Shown here: one piece after another, positions 14,813 through 20,915 of the stretch | Numbering within the stretch: the stretch's first letter is position 1 | How the letters are laid out: each line of letters starts with the position of its first letter | Origin: G020348385 sp964580235 | GTDB lineage: Bacteria > Acidobacteriota > Aminicenantia > Aminicenantales > Aminicenantaceae | Assembly (NCBI GenBank): GCA_964580235.1 | Contig: CAZOJY010000061.1 | Location: forward strand, 1-20,915 | Direction of reading: 5' to 3' | DNA: 20,915 nt | Position numbers and translations under genes: made by a program | The notes under the pieces: model-generated | What the model was told of the DNA's origin: nothing | What the model saw: only the letters and a program-made list of their open reading frames with translations | The model's database searches: none

Positions 14813-15217
14813 ATGAGCTGCAAATCTAGGCAAGAAGGATTCACTCTGATTGAATTGATTATCGTAATCACTCTGATTGGAATATTAGTAGGTTTAGGCA
14901 TCCCGCAGTTTAAAAATGCCACCAAAAGAGGTCGCGAAGCTGCCCTTAAAGAAAACCTATTCACCTTGAGAAAGTTGATCAACCAGTACTATGTGGATAA
15001 GGGAAAATACCCTGAATCCCTCCAAACGCTCGTGGATGAAGAATATCTCTTTCGTATCCCGCCCGATCCGATGACGAAATCGACCGAAACCTGGGTTGAG
15101 ATACCTCAGGTTATGACGATGGAGGAAATGGCGGCCGGCACCCTGCCGGGAATCATGGATATCCAATCTGGCTCGGATGATATCAGTACAGAAGGAACGG
15201 CCTACAATACTTGGTAG
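14813..15217 (+). CDS. GspG-like pseudopilin (second of three)
   Basis: This 135-residue prepilin starts at ATG 14813, preceded by AAGGAG; an upstream in-frame GTG lies inside that ribosome site and is rejected. The leader MSCKSRQEG is cut before FTLIE, again with Glu5, followed by a membrane helix to about residue 33. Then come the N-terminal pilin helix, YYVDKGKYPESLQTLVDEEYL and the IPPDPMTKSTETWVEI block, matching GspG but with DPM in place of the more usual DPW. The C-terminus, TEGTAYNTW, matches the Trp end of the first pseudopilin. It begins 5 bases after the preceding stop. It lacks the Arg-rich insert of its two neighbours. Confidence 0.88.
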   Translation: MSCKSRQEGFTLIELIIVITLIGILVGLGIPQFKNATKRGREAALKENLFTLRKLINQYYVDKGKYPESLQTLVDEEYLFRIPPDPMTKSTETWVEIPQVMTMEEMAAGTLPGIMDIQSGSDDISTEGTAYNTW

Positions 15218-15240
15218 GTTTTCTGCCCTGGGGTTCGATC

Positions 15241-15846
15241 ATGATGAATAAAGCAGATGGCTATACAATCCTCATACTGATGTTTCTGGTTTTTGTTATG
15301 AGCATCGGTTTGATGATTGCTGTGCCGGTCTGGCAGACTCAAATCCAGAGAGAAAAAGAAGAGGAGCTGATCTTCAGGGGAAAACAATACGTGGAAGCAA
15401 TCCGTCTGTTCCAGCGGAAAAAACCAGGTGCTTTTCCGAGGGAATTCAAAGAATTGATGGAGGAGAAATGCCTGCGAAAACTCTTCAAAGATCCAATGTC
15501 ACCTAATGGCAAATGGAACCTTATCCTGCTTTCCCAGAGGCTGGCGTCCAAGAGATCAAGACAGCCCGCACGTACGCCAAGAGGCTCAAGGGGAAGAGGG
15601 CAAACGACTACAGCAAACAGAAATGTTGGAAGAGCTTTTGCTGTTCAGAGGGTCCTTATCGTACCGCAGGCGGCTCTTTCTGCGGTAGACAATCCACAGA
15701 TCATTGGAGTCGTTAGCGCTTCAACCCAAAAGTCGTTCAAAATCTATCACAATCAGAAAAGCTACGATAAGTGGCTTTTTTTCTATGGACAGGATCCCAC
15801 AAAAATGCCTGAAATCGTCTATTATGGGCAAAAAGAAAAGCATTAA
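15241..15846 (+). CDS. Atypical pseudopilin-like protein without Glu5 (third of three)
   Basis: This 201-residue protein starts at ATG 15241 (another ATG follows directly; a TTG at 15211 is in frame but less likely). The N-terminus MMNKADG-YTILILMFLV has the Gly-aromatic junction and long hydrophobic helix of prepilins, but the mature fifth residue is Ile instead of Glu. The cytoplasm-proximal part of the globular domain, with KPGAFPREFKELMEEKCL and LFKDPMSPNGKWNLI, keeps the spacing of the two preceding pseudopilins. Residues about 108-130 are an Arg/Gly/Thr-rich insert. The end is a beta-rich segment with YDKWLFFYGQDP. It may be a minor pseudopilin (GspK-type proteins also lack Glu5) or a membrane-anchored assembly partner. 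The stop overlaps the lpxB ATG by one base (TAATG). Confidence 0.7.
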   Translation: MMNKADGYTILILMFLVFVMSIGLMIAVPVWQTQIQREKEEELIFRGKQYVEAIRLFQRKKPGAFPREFKELMEEKCLRKLFKDPMSPNGKWNLILLSQRLASKRSRQPARTPRGSRGRGQTTTANRNVGRAFAVQRVLIVPQAALSAVDNPQIIGVVSASTQKSFKIYHNQKSYDKWLFFYGQDPTKMPEIVYYGQKEKH

Positions 15847-16985
15847 TGAACTCTGTCCTGATTGTTGCGGGGGAAAACTCAGGAGAAAAGCACGGCGCCG
15901 ATCTTGTGTGCTCATTTAAAGATTTACAGCCCTCCTTCATCTTCTTCGGCATCGGGGGAAGACAGATGGCCTCTCAAGGCGTAAACCTTCTTTACTCTGT
16001 TGAAGATCTGGCCATAGTCGGCATTTTTGAGGTTATCACTCATCTTCCGCGTTTAAGAAAAATATTTCTCCAAATAAAAAAAGAAATCGCCAAACGACGG
16101 CCCATCGCAGCAGTCCTGATAGACTCTCCCGATTTTAACCTTCGGTTGGCTAAACAGCTAAAAAAATTATCCATTCCTGTTTTATACTATATCAGTCCTA
16201 CTGTTTGGGCGTGGCGGAAAAAAAGGCTAAAAACGATAAAAAAAACCGTGGCAAAAATGCTGCTGATTTTTCCTTTTGAAGAATCAATTTACGCCAACCA
16301 TGGGATCCCAGCCGCCTATGTGGGTCATCCACTAAAGCAGAGAGTAAAAATCTCTTTGACAAAACAAGAATTTTTCGAAAAATACCGTTTGGATCCGGAA
16401 CGAAAACTGGTAGCCATTCTCCCGGGAAGCAGAAGAAGCGAGATAAAATTCCACATGCCTGTTCTGACCCTGGCCGTTAAAAAGCTCAGCAAAGAATTCG
16501 ACGCCCAATTTGTCCTTCCTCTTGCAGAAAATCTAAAAAAGGAATTTGTGACATCCTTCCTCAAAGGACCATCCTCTGAAATAAAAATCCTTTCCCAGGA
16601 TGGATATGAAGCCCTGGCTCACAGCGACATCGTCCTTTCCTCCTGCGGCACGGCAAACTTAGAGGCGGCCCTTCTGGGAACTCCTGTGGTGGCATTCTAC
16701 CGCATCTCTCCTCTCAGCTATTATGCAGGCATTAAGCTCATGAAAATTAAAAATTTTAGCATCGTGAACATTCTTGCAGGTAAGAGAATAATCCCAGAAT
16801 TAATACAAAAGAATTTCACTGTTGAAAATATCCTGGGCGAAACAAAAAAAATTTTGGGGTCCGATCAAGTGCAATCCAAAATAAAGGCAGAATACGACAA
16901 AATCCGTCAAGCTCTCGGAGCGAAAATGGCCTCTGAAAATGCTGCTCAAGAATTGGATAAGCTTATCAAAAAAATAAAAAGTTAG
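15846..16985 (+). CDS. lpxB: Lipid-A-disaccharide synthase
   Basis: This 379-residue GT19 glycosyltransferase joins 2,3-diacylglucosamine-1-phosphate and UDP-2,3-diacylglucosamine to make the lipid A disaccharide at the inner membrane. Family landmarks run in order: VAGENSGEKHGA (7-18), GIGG (35-38), IDSPDFNLRLAK (92-103), YYISPTVWAWR (114-124), FPFE (142-145), VGHP (159-162), LPGSRRSEI (192-200), SSCGTANLEAALLGTP (265-280) and NILAGKRIIPELIQ (308-321). Length is normal. The ATG overlaps the stop of the preceding pseudopilin-like gene, so it is translated from the same message as rpsO, pnp and the pseudopilins. With waaA elsewhere in the window it shows that the organism makes a Kdo-containing lipid A. 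A broken small gene follows 17 bases later. Confidence 0.96.
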   Translation: MNSVLIVAGENSGEKHGADLVCSFKDLQPSFIFFGIGGRQMASQGVNLLYSVEDLAIVGIFEVITHLPRLRKIFLQIKKEIAKRRPIAAVLIDSPDFNLRLAKQLKKLSIPVLYYISPTVWAWRKKRLKTIKKTVAKMLLIFPFEESIYANHGIPAAYVGHPLKQRVKISLTKQEFFEKYRLDPERKLVAILPGSRRSEIKFHMPVLTLAVKKLSKEFDAQFVLPLAENLKKEFVTSFLKGPSSEIKILSQDGYEALAHSDIVLSSCGTANLEAALLGTPVVAFYRISPLSYYAGIKLMKIKNFSIVNILAGKRIIPELIQKNFTVENILGETKKILGSDQVQSKIKAEYDKIRQALGAKMASENAAQELDKLIKKIKS

Positions 16986-17002
16986 AAACTTTTGGAGGAG
17001 AC

Positions 17003-17142
17003 ATAAAAAAAGGACTATCCCTGGTTATTGCGATGTTGATCATTTTTGGGTGGGCCTTTGCTCAGGAAGATGAAATTCTGAACCTGAAAAAAAAATAATA
17101 GATCTCCAGAACAAAGGGAAGCTCGATTATGAAATCCGCTAG
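17003..17142 (+). pseudogene. Remnant of a small secreted-protein gene: ATA in place of the start and an A9 frameshift
   Basis: A strong ribosome site (GGAGGAG) lies just after lpxB, and at the correct distance stands ATA (17003-17005) where ATG is expected. Reading on gives a near-perfect signal peptide, KKGLSLVIAMLIIFGWAFA, then QEDEILNLKKK and the double stop TAA TAG at 17096-17101. The stop is inside or just after a run of nine A (17087-17095). One additional A would open the frame into IIDLQNKGKLDYEIR, ending at TAG 17140-17142. So this is a broken or very small gene; alternatively ATA is a rare start and the A-run is a slippage site, or the assembly has errors. No homology can be named. 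The family is unknown; the broken state is a reasonable reading. Confidence 0.55.
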
Positions 17143-17154
17143 CCGCGGCACTTT

Positions 17155-17625
17155 TTACTGATAATTCAGGTCAGGAAGAACAAAATCAAGACGATCCAAG
17201 ATCTGCAGTTTCCTTTTCTCGACACTCCCAGCCTTGAGCTCTAAAAAAAACATGGCAGGGATCTTCGATGTATATGTGGGACAAGGTTCTTGTTTGCACG
17301 GAGGGACATCCTGCTCGATATGAACAATTCTCTTATCTTTATCCAACCATATAAAGTCAAGAGAGATAATCATATTTTTCATCCAGAATGAATAAAAACC
17401 TTCTTCACCAAAAATAAACAGCATCCCCTGATCCGATCCTATCTTTTTGCGGAACATAAGGCCCCGCGCTCTTTCCTCTGGAGTAACGGATAACTCAGCC
17501 GAAATCGAATCGCCATCAGGGAAATAGATTTTGACGAATTTTTTGGCTGTTTGTGTTCCATCCGATAGAATGGGGATTAGGATAAAAACGGTCGATAAAG
17601 CTAGAAATTTTCGAAACAATGACAT
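17155..17625 (-). CDS. Secreted DUF192 protein
   Basis: This 156-residue protein has an N-terminal signal sequence (residues 1-24, hydrophobic core 7-20) and then a single DUF192 domain. Marks of the family are PEERARGLMFRKKI (49-62), GMLFIF (67-72), FWMKNMIISLDFIWLD (80-95), the PPCKQEPCPTY segment with Cys110 and Cys115 (108-118) and a C-terminal LELKAG. DUF192 domains are small beta-barrels of unknown function, often exported. The frame is open upstream to 17856, but that overlaps pcm out of frame; the ATG at 17625 has AGGA six bases before it and gives the signal peptide. It lies 14 bases after the pcm stop and is the last gene of the proS-pcm-DUF192 run. Confidence 0.9.
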   Translation of the reverse strand: MSLFRKFLALSTVFILIPILSDGTQTAKKFVKIYFPDGDSISAELSVTPEERARGLMFRKKIGSDQGMLFIFGEEGFYSFWMKNMIISLDFIWLDKDKRIVHIEQDVPPCKQEPCPTYTSKIPAMFFLELKAGSVEKRKLQILDRLDFVLPDLNYQ

Positions 17626-17639
17626 TTGTCCTATTTTAT

Positions 17640-18272
17640 TTAGTGCGTTGTTACCAAAGGAACAAAACGAACTGGCAGCATTTTTTTTCGTCTGAATTTT
17701 TTCTTCCCCCGGGAAACAAAAACCAATTCTTGGATGGCTGAACCCACAGGAATGATCATTCTTCCCCCGATTTTTAGCTGTTCCTCGAGGGAATACGGGA
17801 CTTTGTCTGGAGCTGCCGTAACCATTATGGCATCGAAAGGAGCTTTTTCCCTCCATCCATATGTTCCATCACCGATTTTATAAAGTATGTTTGTGTATTT
17901 TAATTTTTTCAGGACGTCCTGAGCCCGATGCGACAGTGCAGCGATCAACTCCACCGTGAAAACCTTCCGGGCTATTTCCGCAAGGATGGCTGTTTGGTAT
18001 CCAGATCCTGTCCCAATCTCCAGGATACGCTCCCCTTCTTGTAATGCAAGAATTTCTGTCATGTAGCCCACAATATATGGTTGAGATATGGTCTGGCCTT
18101 CCCCTATCGGAAGAGGTTCATCACTGTATGCGTGAGTGAGCATATTTTCAGGAACAAACTCATGACGGGGAACCTTCCTCATCGCATTAAGAACCTTCAG
18201 ATTTTTGATTCCTCGAGCAGCAAGCTGGGCATCGACCATCCGCTCTCGTTCTTGTTTTAAATCGTTCTTCAA
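17640..18272 (-). CDS. pcm: Protein-L-isoaspartate O-methyltransferase
   Basis: This 210-residue enzyme methylates L-isoaspartyl residues in damaged proteins with S-adenosylmethionine, starting their repair in the cytoplasm. Typical features are the N-terminal RMVDAQLAARGIKN (11-24), MRKVPRHEFVP (31-41), YSDEPLPIGEGQTISQPYIV (49-68), the AdoMet site LEIGTGSGYQTAIL (84-97), VTAAPDKVP (151-159) and GGRMIIPVG (169-177), then a terminal VRFVPLVT. The start is TTG 18272, which keeps the ERMV context seen in family members; a start at the internal ATG 18239 would shorten it by 11 residues. It follows proS by 22 bases and precedes the DUF192 gene by 14, so the three are likely one operon from the promoter before proS. 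Confidence 0.95.
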   Translation of the reverse strand: MKNDLKQERERMVDAQLAARGIKNLKVLNAMRKVPRHEFVPENMLTHAYSDEPLPIGEGQTISQPYIVGYMTEILALQEGERILEIGTGSGYQTAILAEIARKVFTVELIAALSHRAQDVLKKLKYTNILYKIGDGTYGWREKAPFDAIMVTAAPDKVPYSLEEQLKIGGRMIIPVGSAIQELVFVSRGKKKFRRKKMLPVRFVPLVTTH

Positions 18273-18294
18273 TCGGAACTCTCAGATTGCATTT

Positions 18295-19740
18295 CTAGTA
18301 GGCCCTGGCAAAATAAACCCATTGGCCGGCATCAGCCCGGCAAAGGACACATTTGTTATGATCTTTCTGTTGAAGAGGAACCACTCGAATCGTAGCCATT
18401 GTCTCTTCCTTTATCTTATCTTCACAATCCTGCTTCCCACACCAAAAGGCCTTAATAAATCCCCTTTTCGAATCCAGAAGAGATTTAAACTCCTCGTAGC
18501 TGTCAACCTCGTGGGTATTTTCCGATTGGAAAATCCGGGCTTTTTCTAACATGGAATCCTGGATATCGGACAAAAACACAGGGATTTTTTTTTGGATGGA
18601 ATTCAGATTTAGAGTCTCCTTGACCATCCTATCCCTCCTGACAATGATCGCCTGATTATTTTTGATGTCCCTCGGTCCGATCTCAATCCGAAGAGGAATC
18701 CCTCTCATCTCATACTCTGAAAACTTCCATCCGGGTGTAAACTCCCCCCTGGCGTCAAGCTTTACCCTCCAACCATCCTTCTTTATTTCCTGTTCCAATT
18801 TTTGTGCTGTCGGGAGGACTTCTTGCTTCCAGTTGCCCAAAGAAATCGGGATGATTACGATCTGGATAGGGGCAATCCTAGGAGGGAATTGCAGGCCAGA
18901 ATCATCTCCATGGGCCATGATGACAGATCCTACCAAGCGGGTGGACACACCCCAGGATGTCTGCCACACATACCGAAGCTTTTGGCTTCTGTCCTCGAAT
19001 CGAATGTTGAATACTTTGGAAAAATGCTGGCCGAGATTATGAGACGTCCCCATTTGGAGTGCTTTTCCATCCGACATCAAGGCTTCGATGGCATAGGTCT
19101 CAAGAGCGCCTGCGAATCTTTCTCTTGCCGTTTTTCTGCCTGAGATCACAGGAATTGCCAGCTCAGACTCGGCAAATTCTTTGTACAGATCGAGGATCAT
19201 CAATGTCTCCTGTTCTGCTTCCTCAGAAGTTTCATGAGCCGTGTGCCCTTCCTGCCAAAGGAACTCTGTCGTTCTCAAAAAAGGTCTGGTTACTTTTTCC
19301 CAGCGGACGATATTCGCCCATTGATTTATCAAAACGGGTAAATCTCTCCAAGATTTGATCCACTTGGAATACATGTTGCCAATTATGGCCTCAGAAGTCG
19401 GGCGCACAGCCAACCGTTCCTCCAACTCCTCTGCCCCGCCATGAGTTACCCAAGCAACTTCAGGAGAAAATCCCTCTAAATGTTCGGTTTCTTTCTGAAG
19501 AAAGGTTTCGGGAATAAACAAGGGAAAATAAGCATTCGTGTGTCCGCTCTGCTTAATTCGAATGTCGAGAAGCCGCTGGATATTTTCCCAAATCGCATAT
19601 CCATACGGCCTGATGACCATCATTCCTTTCATCGGTGCATAGTCGGCTAATTCGGCTCGGCGTATTATATCTGTATACCAGCGTGAAAAATCCTCACTTT
19701 TTGGGGTTATCGACGTGACAAACCGTTCCTTTTTATTCAA
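18295..19740 (-). CDS. proS: Prolyl-tRNA synthetase, type 3 (archaeal/eukaryotic-like)
   Basis: This 481-residue class II synthetase charges tRNA-Pro. It lacks the large editing insert of the E. coli-type enzyme and ends with a C-terminal zinc-binding domain, the ProRS type 3 architecture. Motif 1 region GMMVIRPYGYAIWENI is at 39-54, the proline-binding RPTSEAII at 113-120, motif 2 FLRTTEFLWQEGHTAH at 154-169, motif 3 region QMGTSHNLGQHF at 229-240 and GWGVSTR-like sequence at 262-268. The anticodon-binding domain spans about 290-390. The zinc ligands Cys434, Cys439, Cys464 and Cys467 are all present, and the chain ends in the characteristic FARAY. The start is TTG 19740 with GGAG six bases upstream and a strong promoter 30-58 bases away. 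The gene leads a run with pcm and DUF192. Confidence 0.96.
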   Translation of the reverse strand: MNKKERFVTSITPKSEDFSRWYTDIIRRAELADYAPMKGMMVIRPYGYAIWENIQRLLDIRIKQSGHTNAYFPLFIPETFLQKETEHLEGFSPEVAWVTHGGAEELEERLAVRPTSEAIIGNMYSKWIKSWRDLPVLINQWANIVRWEKVTRPFLRTTEFLWQEGHTAHETSEEAEQETLMILDLYKEFAESELAIPVISGRKTARERFAGALETYAIEALMSDGKALQMGTSHNLGQHFSKVFNIRFEDRSQKLRYVWQTSWGVSTRLVGSVIMAHGDDSGLQFPPRIAPIQIVIIPISLGNWKQEVLPTAQKLEQEIKKDGWRVKLDARGEFTPGWKFSEYEMRGIPLRIEIGPRDIKNNQAIIVRRDRMVKETLNLNSIQKKIPVFLSDIQDSMLEKARIFQSENTHEVDSYEEFKSLLDSKRGFIKAFWCGKQDCEDKIKEETMATIRVVPLQQKDHNKCVLCRADAGQWVYFARAY

Positions 19741-19769
19741 TTTTCACTCCACAGATAAAATCTTTTGCC

Positions 19770-19798
19770 ATTCTATCTGCAGAAGATTTTTTTGTCAA
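19770..19798 (-). promoter_or_regulatory. Sigma70-type promoter of proS
   Basis: On the minus strand TTGACA (19793-19798) and TAGAAT (19770-19775) are exactly 17 bases apart. The start point would be near 19763, giving a leader of about 22 bases that contains the GGAG before TTG 19740. The leader is too short for a T-box or other tRNA-sensing element. Seen in sequence. Confidence 0.75.
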
Positions 19799-19859
19799 TT
19801 TGTCCACATTGAGACGCTTCAACTCAAAATGCAAGAGGATGAGGAGGAAACGCCAAATC

Positions 19860-19887
19860 TCACCCCTGATTTCATCCAAAGGGGTGA
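19860..19887. repeat. 8-bp inverted repeat between divergent proS and PilZ-like genes
   Basis: TCACCCCT (19860-19867) and AGGGGTGA (19880-19887) form a perfect 8-bp stem with a 12-base loop. TTGACC, a possible -35 for the plus-strand gene, begins directly after it at 19888. Its place between two divergent promoters suggests an operator or a 3'-end structure, but no T-run follows on either strand. Function unknown. Confidence 0.4.
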
Positions 19888-19948
19888 TTGACCACCTAAA
19901 TAAGTTGTGGCAAATTAGCATTGCCATACTTTAGAAAAGGAAGCGAAC

Positions 19949-20320
19949 ATGGCAAAAAAATCGACATCTTTTGATATCCGCCAACTGGAATATGGAGAAC
20001 AAGGATTCAGCATCCCCCTGAATTCTCAGATTCAGGGAAAAAATACCCTAGGAAAGGATTTCAACGAAAAAACAGTGCTGACCTATATCAGCCATAACGG
20101 GTCGTCTTTTTGGATGGCAAATTCTGTCGCTGAGGGCAGTGAGCTGAAGCTCATCATCGACCTCCCTCGAAAATTGTCAGATGAGAAAAATTTGAAGCTT
20201 ATTATCAAAGGGAAAGTCGTTTTCGTCGAAGCCCCAAAGAATGAGGATCCCAGGTACAGGGTTTCTCTGAAATTTGAGAATAAATACATCATCAAAGACG
20301 AAGAAGGACAGTATTCTTGA
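19949..20320 (+). CDS. PilZ-like domain protein (first of two tandem paralogues)
   Basis: This 123-residue soluble protein has the order of elements of a PilZ beta-barrel. There is a strand with FSIPLNSQIQG, then GKDFNEKTVLTYISHNGSSFWM covering the (D/N)xSxxG position as YISHNG, then GSELKLIIDLP, LIIKGKVVFVEA and YRVSLKFENKY. PilZ domains bind cyclic di-GMP through RxxxR and (D/N)xSxxG. Here the Arg motif is missing and the Asp/Asn before xSxxG is Tyr, so c-di-GMP binding is doubtful and it may be a structural or regulatory relative. The start is ATG 19949 with an AAAAGG site. A closely parallel gene follows 103 bases later, indicating an old tandem duplication. Confidence 0.65.
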   Translation: MAKKSTSFDIRQLEYGEQGFSIPLNSQIQGKNTLGKDFNEKTVLTYISHNGSSFWMANSVAEGSELKLIIDLPRKLSDEKNLKLIIKGKVVFVEAPKNEDPRYRVSLKFENKYIIKDEEGQYS

Positions 20321-20423
20321 AGAGCTTAGCCTGGATCATGCAGCTAATCACGAGTTTAACCTCTTTCGATGATAAAAAACAAAAAAAAATCACCCCGTAA
20401 TTCATCTGGAAAAGTGATTGCAC

Positions 20424-20831
20424 ATGTTTGAAACATCTGACACAATCCAATCAAAAATGAGAACTGAAAAGCTATCACATAAACCCTCCATCCAAGGCGC
20501 TGCCAAAGTCTCGAAGAGAGAGCGGACTTTTGAGCTCTCTCTTCCTGCTTTGGTGTCTGGCTTCGATGCCAGAGGAAAAGAATTCGAAGAAGATACAAGA
20601 ATCCTATCGATCAGTGCGCAAAACGCACTTTTTTGGCTGAGATCCAAAGTCTTGATCGGAACTCCATTGTGTATCAGCCTTCAAATCCCAAAAACTATCA
20701 TTCTCGAAAATCGTCTCAATCTTACGGTTTCCGGAACCGTAAAACTGGTCCAGGCCAATACAAATAAAAAAAACAACCAGCTCATTTCTGTCCAACTGGA
20801 CAGAACGTTCAAAATACGTCGCTCCGAATGA
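20424..20831 (+). CDS. PilZ-like domain protein (second of two tandem paralogues)
   Basis: This protein has 135 residues from ATG 20424; a TTG two codons upstream (20418) is an alternative because its spacing from GGAAAAG is better. The N-terminal 30 residues are Lys/Ser-rich, followed by a domain parallel to the preceding gene. FELSLPALVSGFDARGKEFEEDTRILSIS aligns with the first paralogue's FSIPLNSQIQG…GKDFNEKTVLTYIS; then come GTPLCISLQIP, LTVSGTVKLVQA and LISVQLDRTFKI. An RERTFE element sits where PilZ has RxxxR, but the second Arg is not in register, and the xSxxG site reads SISAQN. It is therefore a degenerate PilZ relative with doubtful nucleotide binding. It probably shares a message with the first copy. 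Confidence 0.6.
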   Translation: MFETSDTIQSKMRTEKLSHKPSIQGAAKVSKRERTFELSLPALVSGFDARGKEFEEDTRILSISAQNALFWLRSKVLIGTPLCISLQIPKTIILENRLNLTVSGTVKLVQANTNKKNNQLISVQLDRTFKIRRSE

Positions 20832-20897
20832 TGTCTTGAATTATTCAAAAAATCTCGCGAATATTTCAGGCATGACCAGGGGTTAGATTTTCTTACC

Positions 20898-20915
20898 CTC
20901 CCGCAACTCCCGCAA
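20898..20915 (+). repeat. Tandem 9-bp repeat at the window edge
   Basis: CTCCCGCAA occurs twice back to back (20898-20906, 20907-20915) at the very end of the window. It may be chance or the start of a longer tandem array that continues beyond the edge. No gene is visible in 20832-20915. Confidence 0.4.

Noticed and set aside
17136..17156. Possible terminator CCGC-TAGCC-GCGG followed by CACTTTTTA
   Set aside because: Only four base pairs in the stem and a T-run that is short and offset; too weak to call as an intrinsic terminator.
17626..17856. 77-codon upstream extension of the DUF192 gene
   Set aside because: It overlaps pcm in another frame and would bury the clear signal peptide beginning at ATG 17625.
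19733..19927. 64-codon minus-strand open frame overlapping the proS start
   Set aside because: It spans the proS promoter and has no ribosome site or recognisable family; a leader-peptide role is not supported.
19741..19948. T-box or other tRNA-sensing leader for proS
   Set aside because: No T-box consensus is present and the predicted transcript leader is only about 22 bases.

Overview
The window looks like a chromosomal stretch of a Gram-negative bacterium. It carries two lipid A/Kdo genes (lpxB and waaA), pseudopilins, exported envelope proteins and a mixed AT/GC composition. Type 3 (archaeal/eukaryotic-like) prolyl-tRNA synthetase, twin ABC-2 exporter modules, a Tat-type alanine racemase and an rpsO-pnp-pseudopilin-lpxB cluster would fit a member of the Acidobacteriota/Aminicenantota area, but that placement is inference and nothing in the window proves it. 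I see no tRNA, rRNA, insertion sequence, CRISPR array or phage gene.

Layout. 1-369 (+) is the 3' end of a DUF4097-type beta-repeat protein. 600-4120 (-) is a tightly coupled operon of two ABC ATPase/permease pairs. Upstream of it on the same strand is 4188-5792, a full-length phosphoglycerate mutase of the GpmI family whose halves are in swapped order (a circular permutation), with a consensus promoter at 5818-5846. 5875-6765 (-) is an exported M23 metallopeptidase, divergent from 6965-8197 (+), an alanine racemase with a twin-arginine signal. 8276-10412 (-) is waaA followed by a PAP2 lipid phosphatase, overlapping by a few bases. 10670-11092 (+) is a Lys/Glu-rich protein and 11115-11579 (-) a small DUF1648-like membrane protein. 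11829-16985 (+) is a continuous run: rpsO, pnp, three pseudopilin-like genes and lpxB, followed at 17003-17142 by a small broken secreted-protein gene. 17155-19740 (-) is proS, pcm and a secreted DUF192 protein. 19949-20831 (+) holds two tandem paralogous PilZ-like genes, and the window ends in a 9-bp tandem repeat.

Themes. Most genes concern the envelope: lipid A/Kdo (lpxB, waaA, PAP2), peptidoglycan (M23, alr), exporters and pseudopilins. The rest are housekeeping RNA/translation genes (rpsO, pnp, proS), protein repair (pcm) and a glycolytic enzyme. The strongest observation is the circularly permuted iPGM. All its metal-binding residues are retained and its new termini lie inside the phosphotransferase domain, but two substrate-site loops have diverged. 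Several -35/-10 promoters with exact 17-bp spacing are visible (gpmI, M23, waaA, proS); two of them place the -10 so close to the start codon that the mRNAs would be nearly leaderless.
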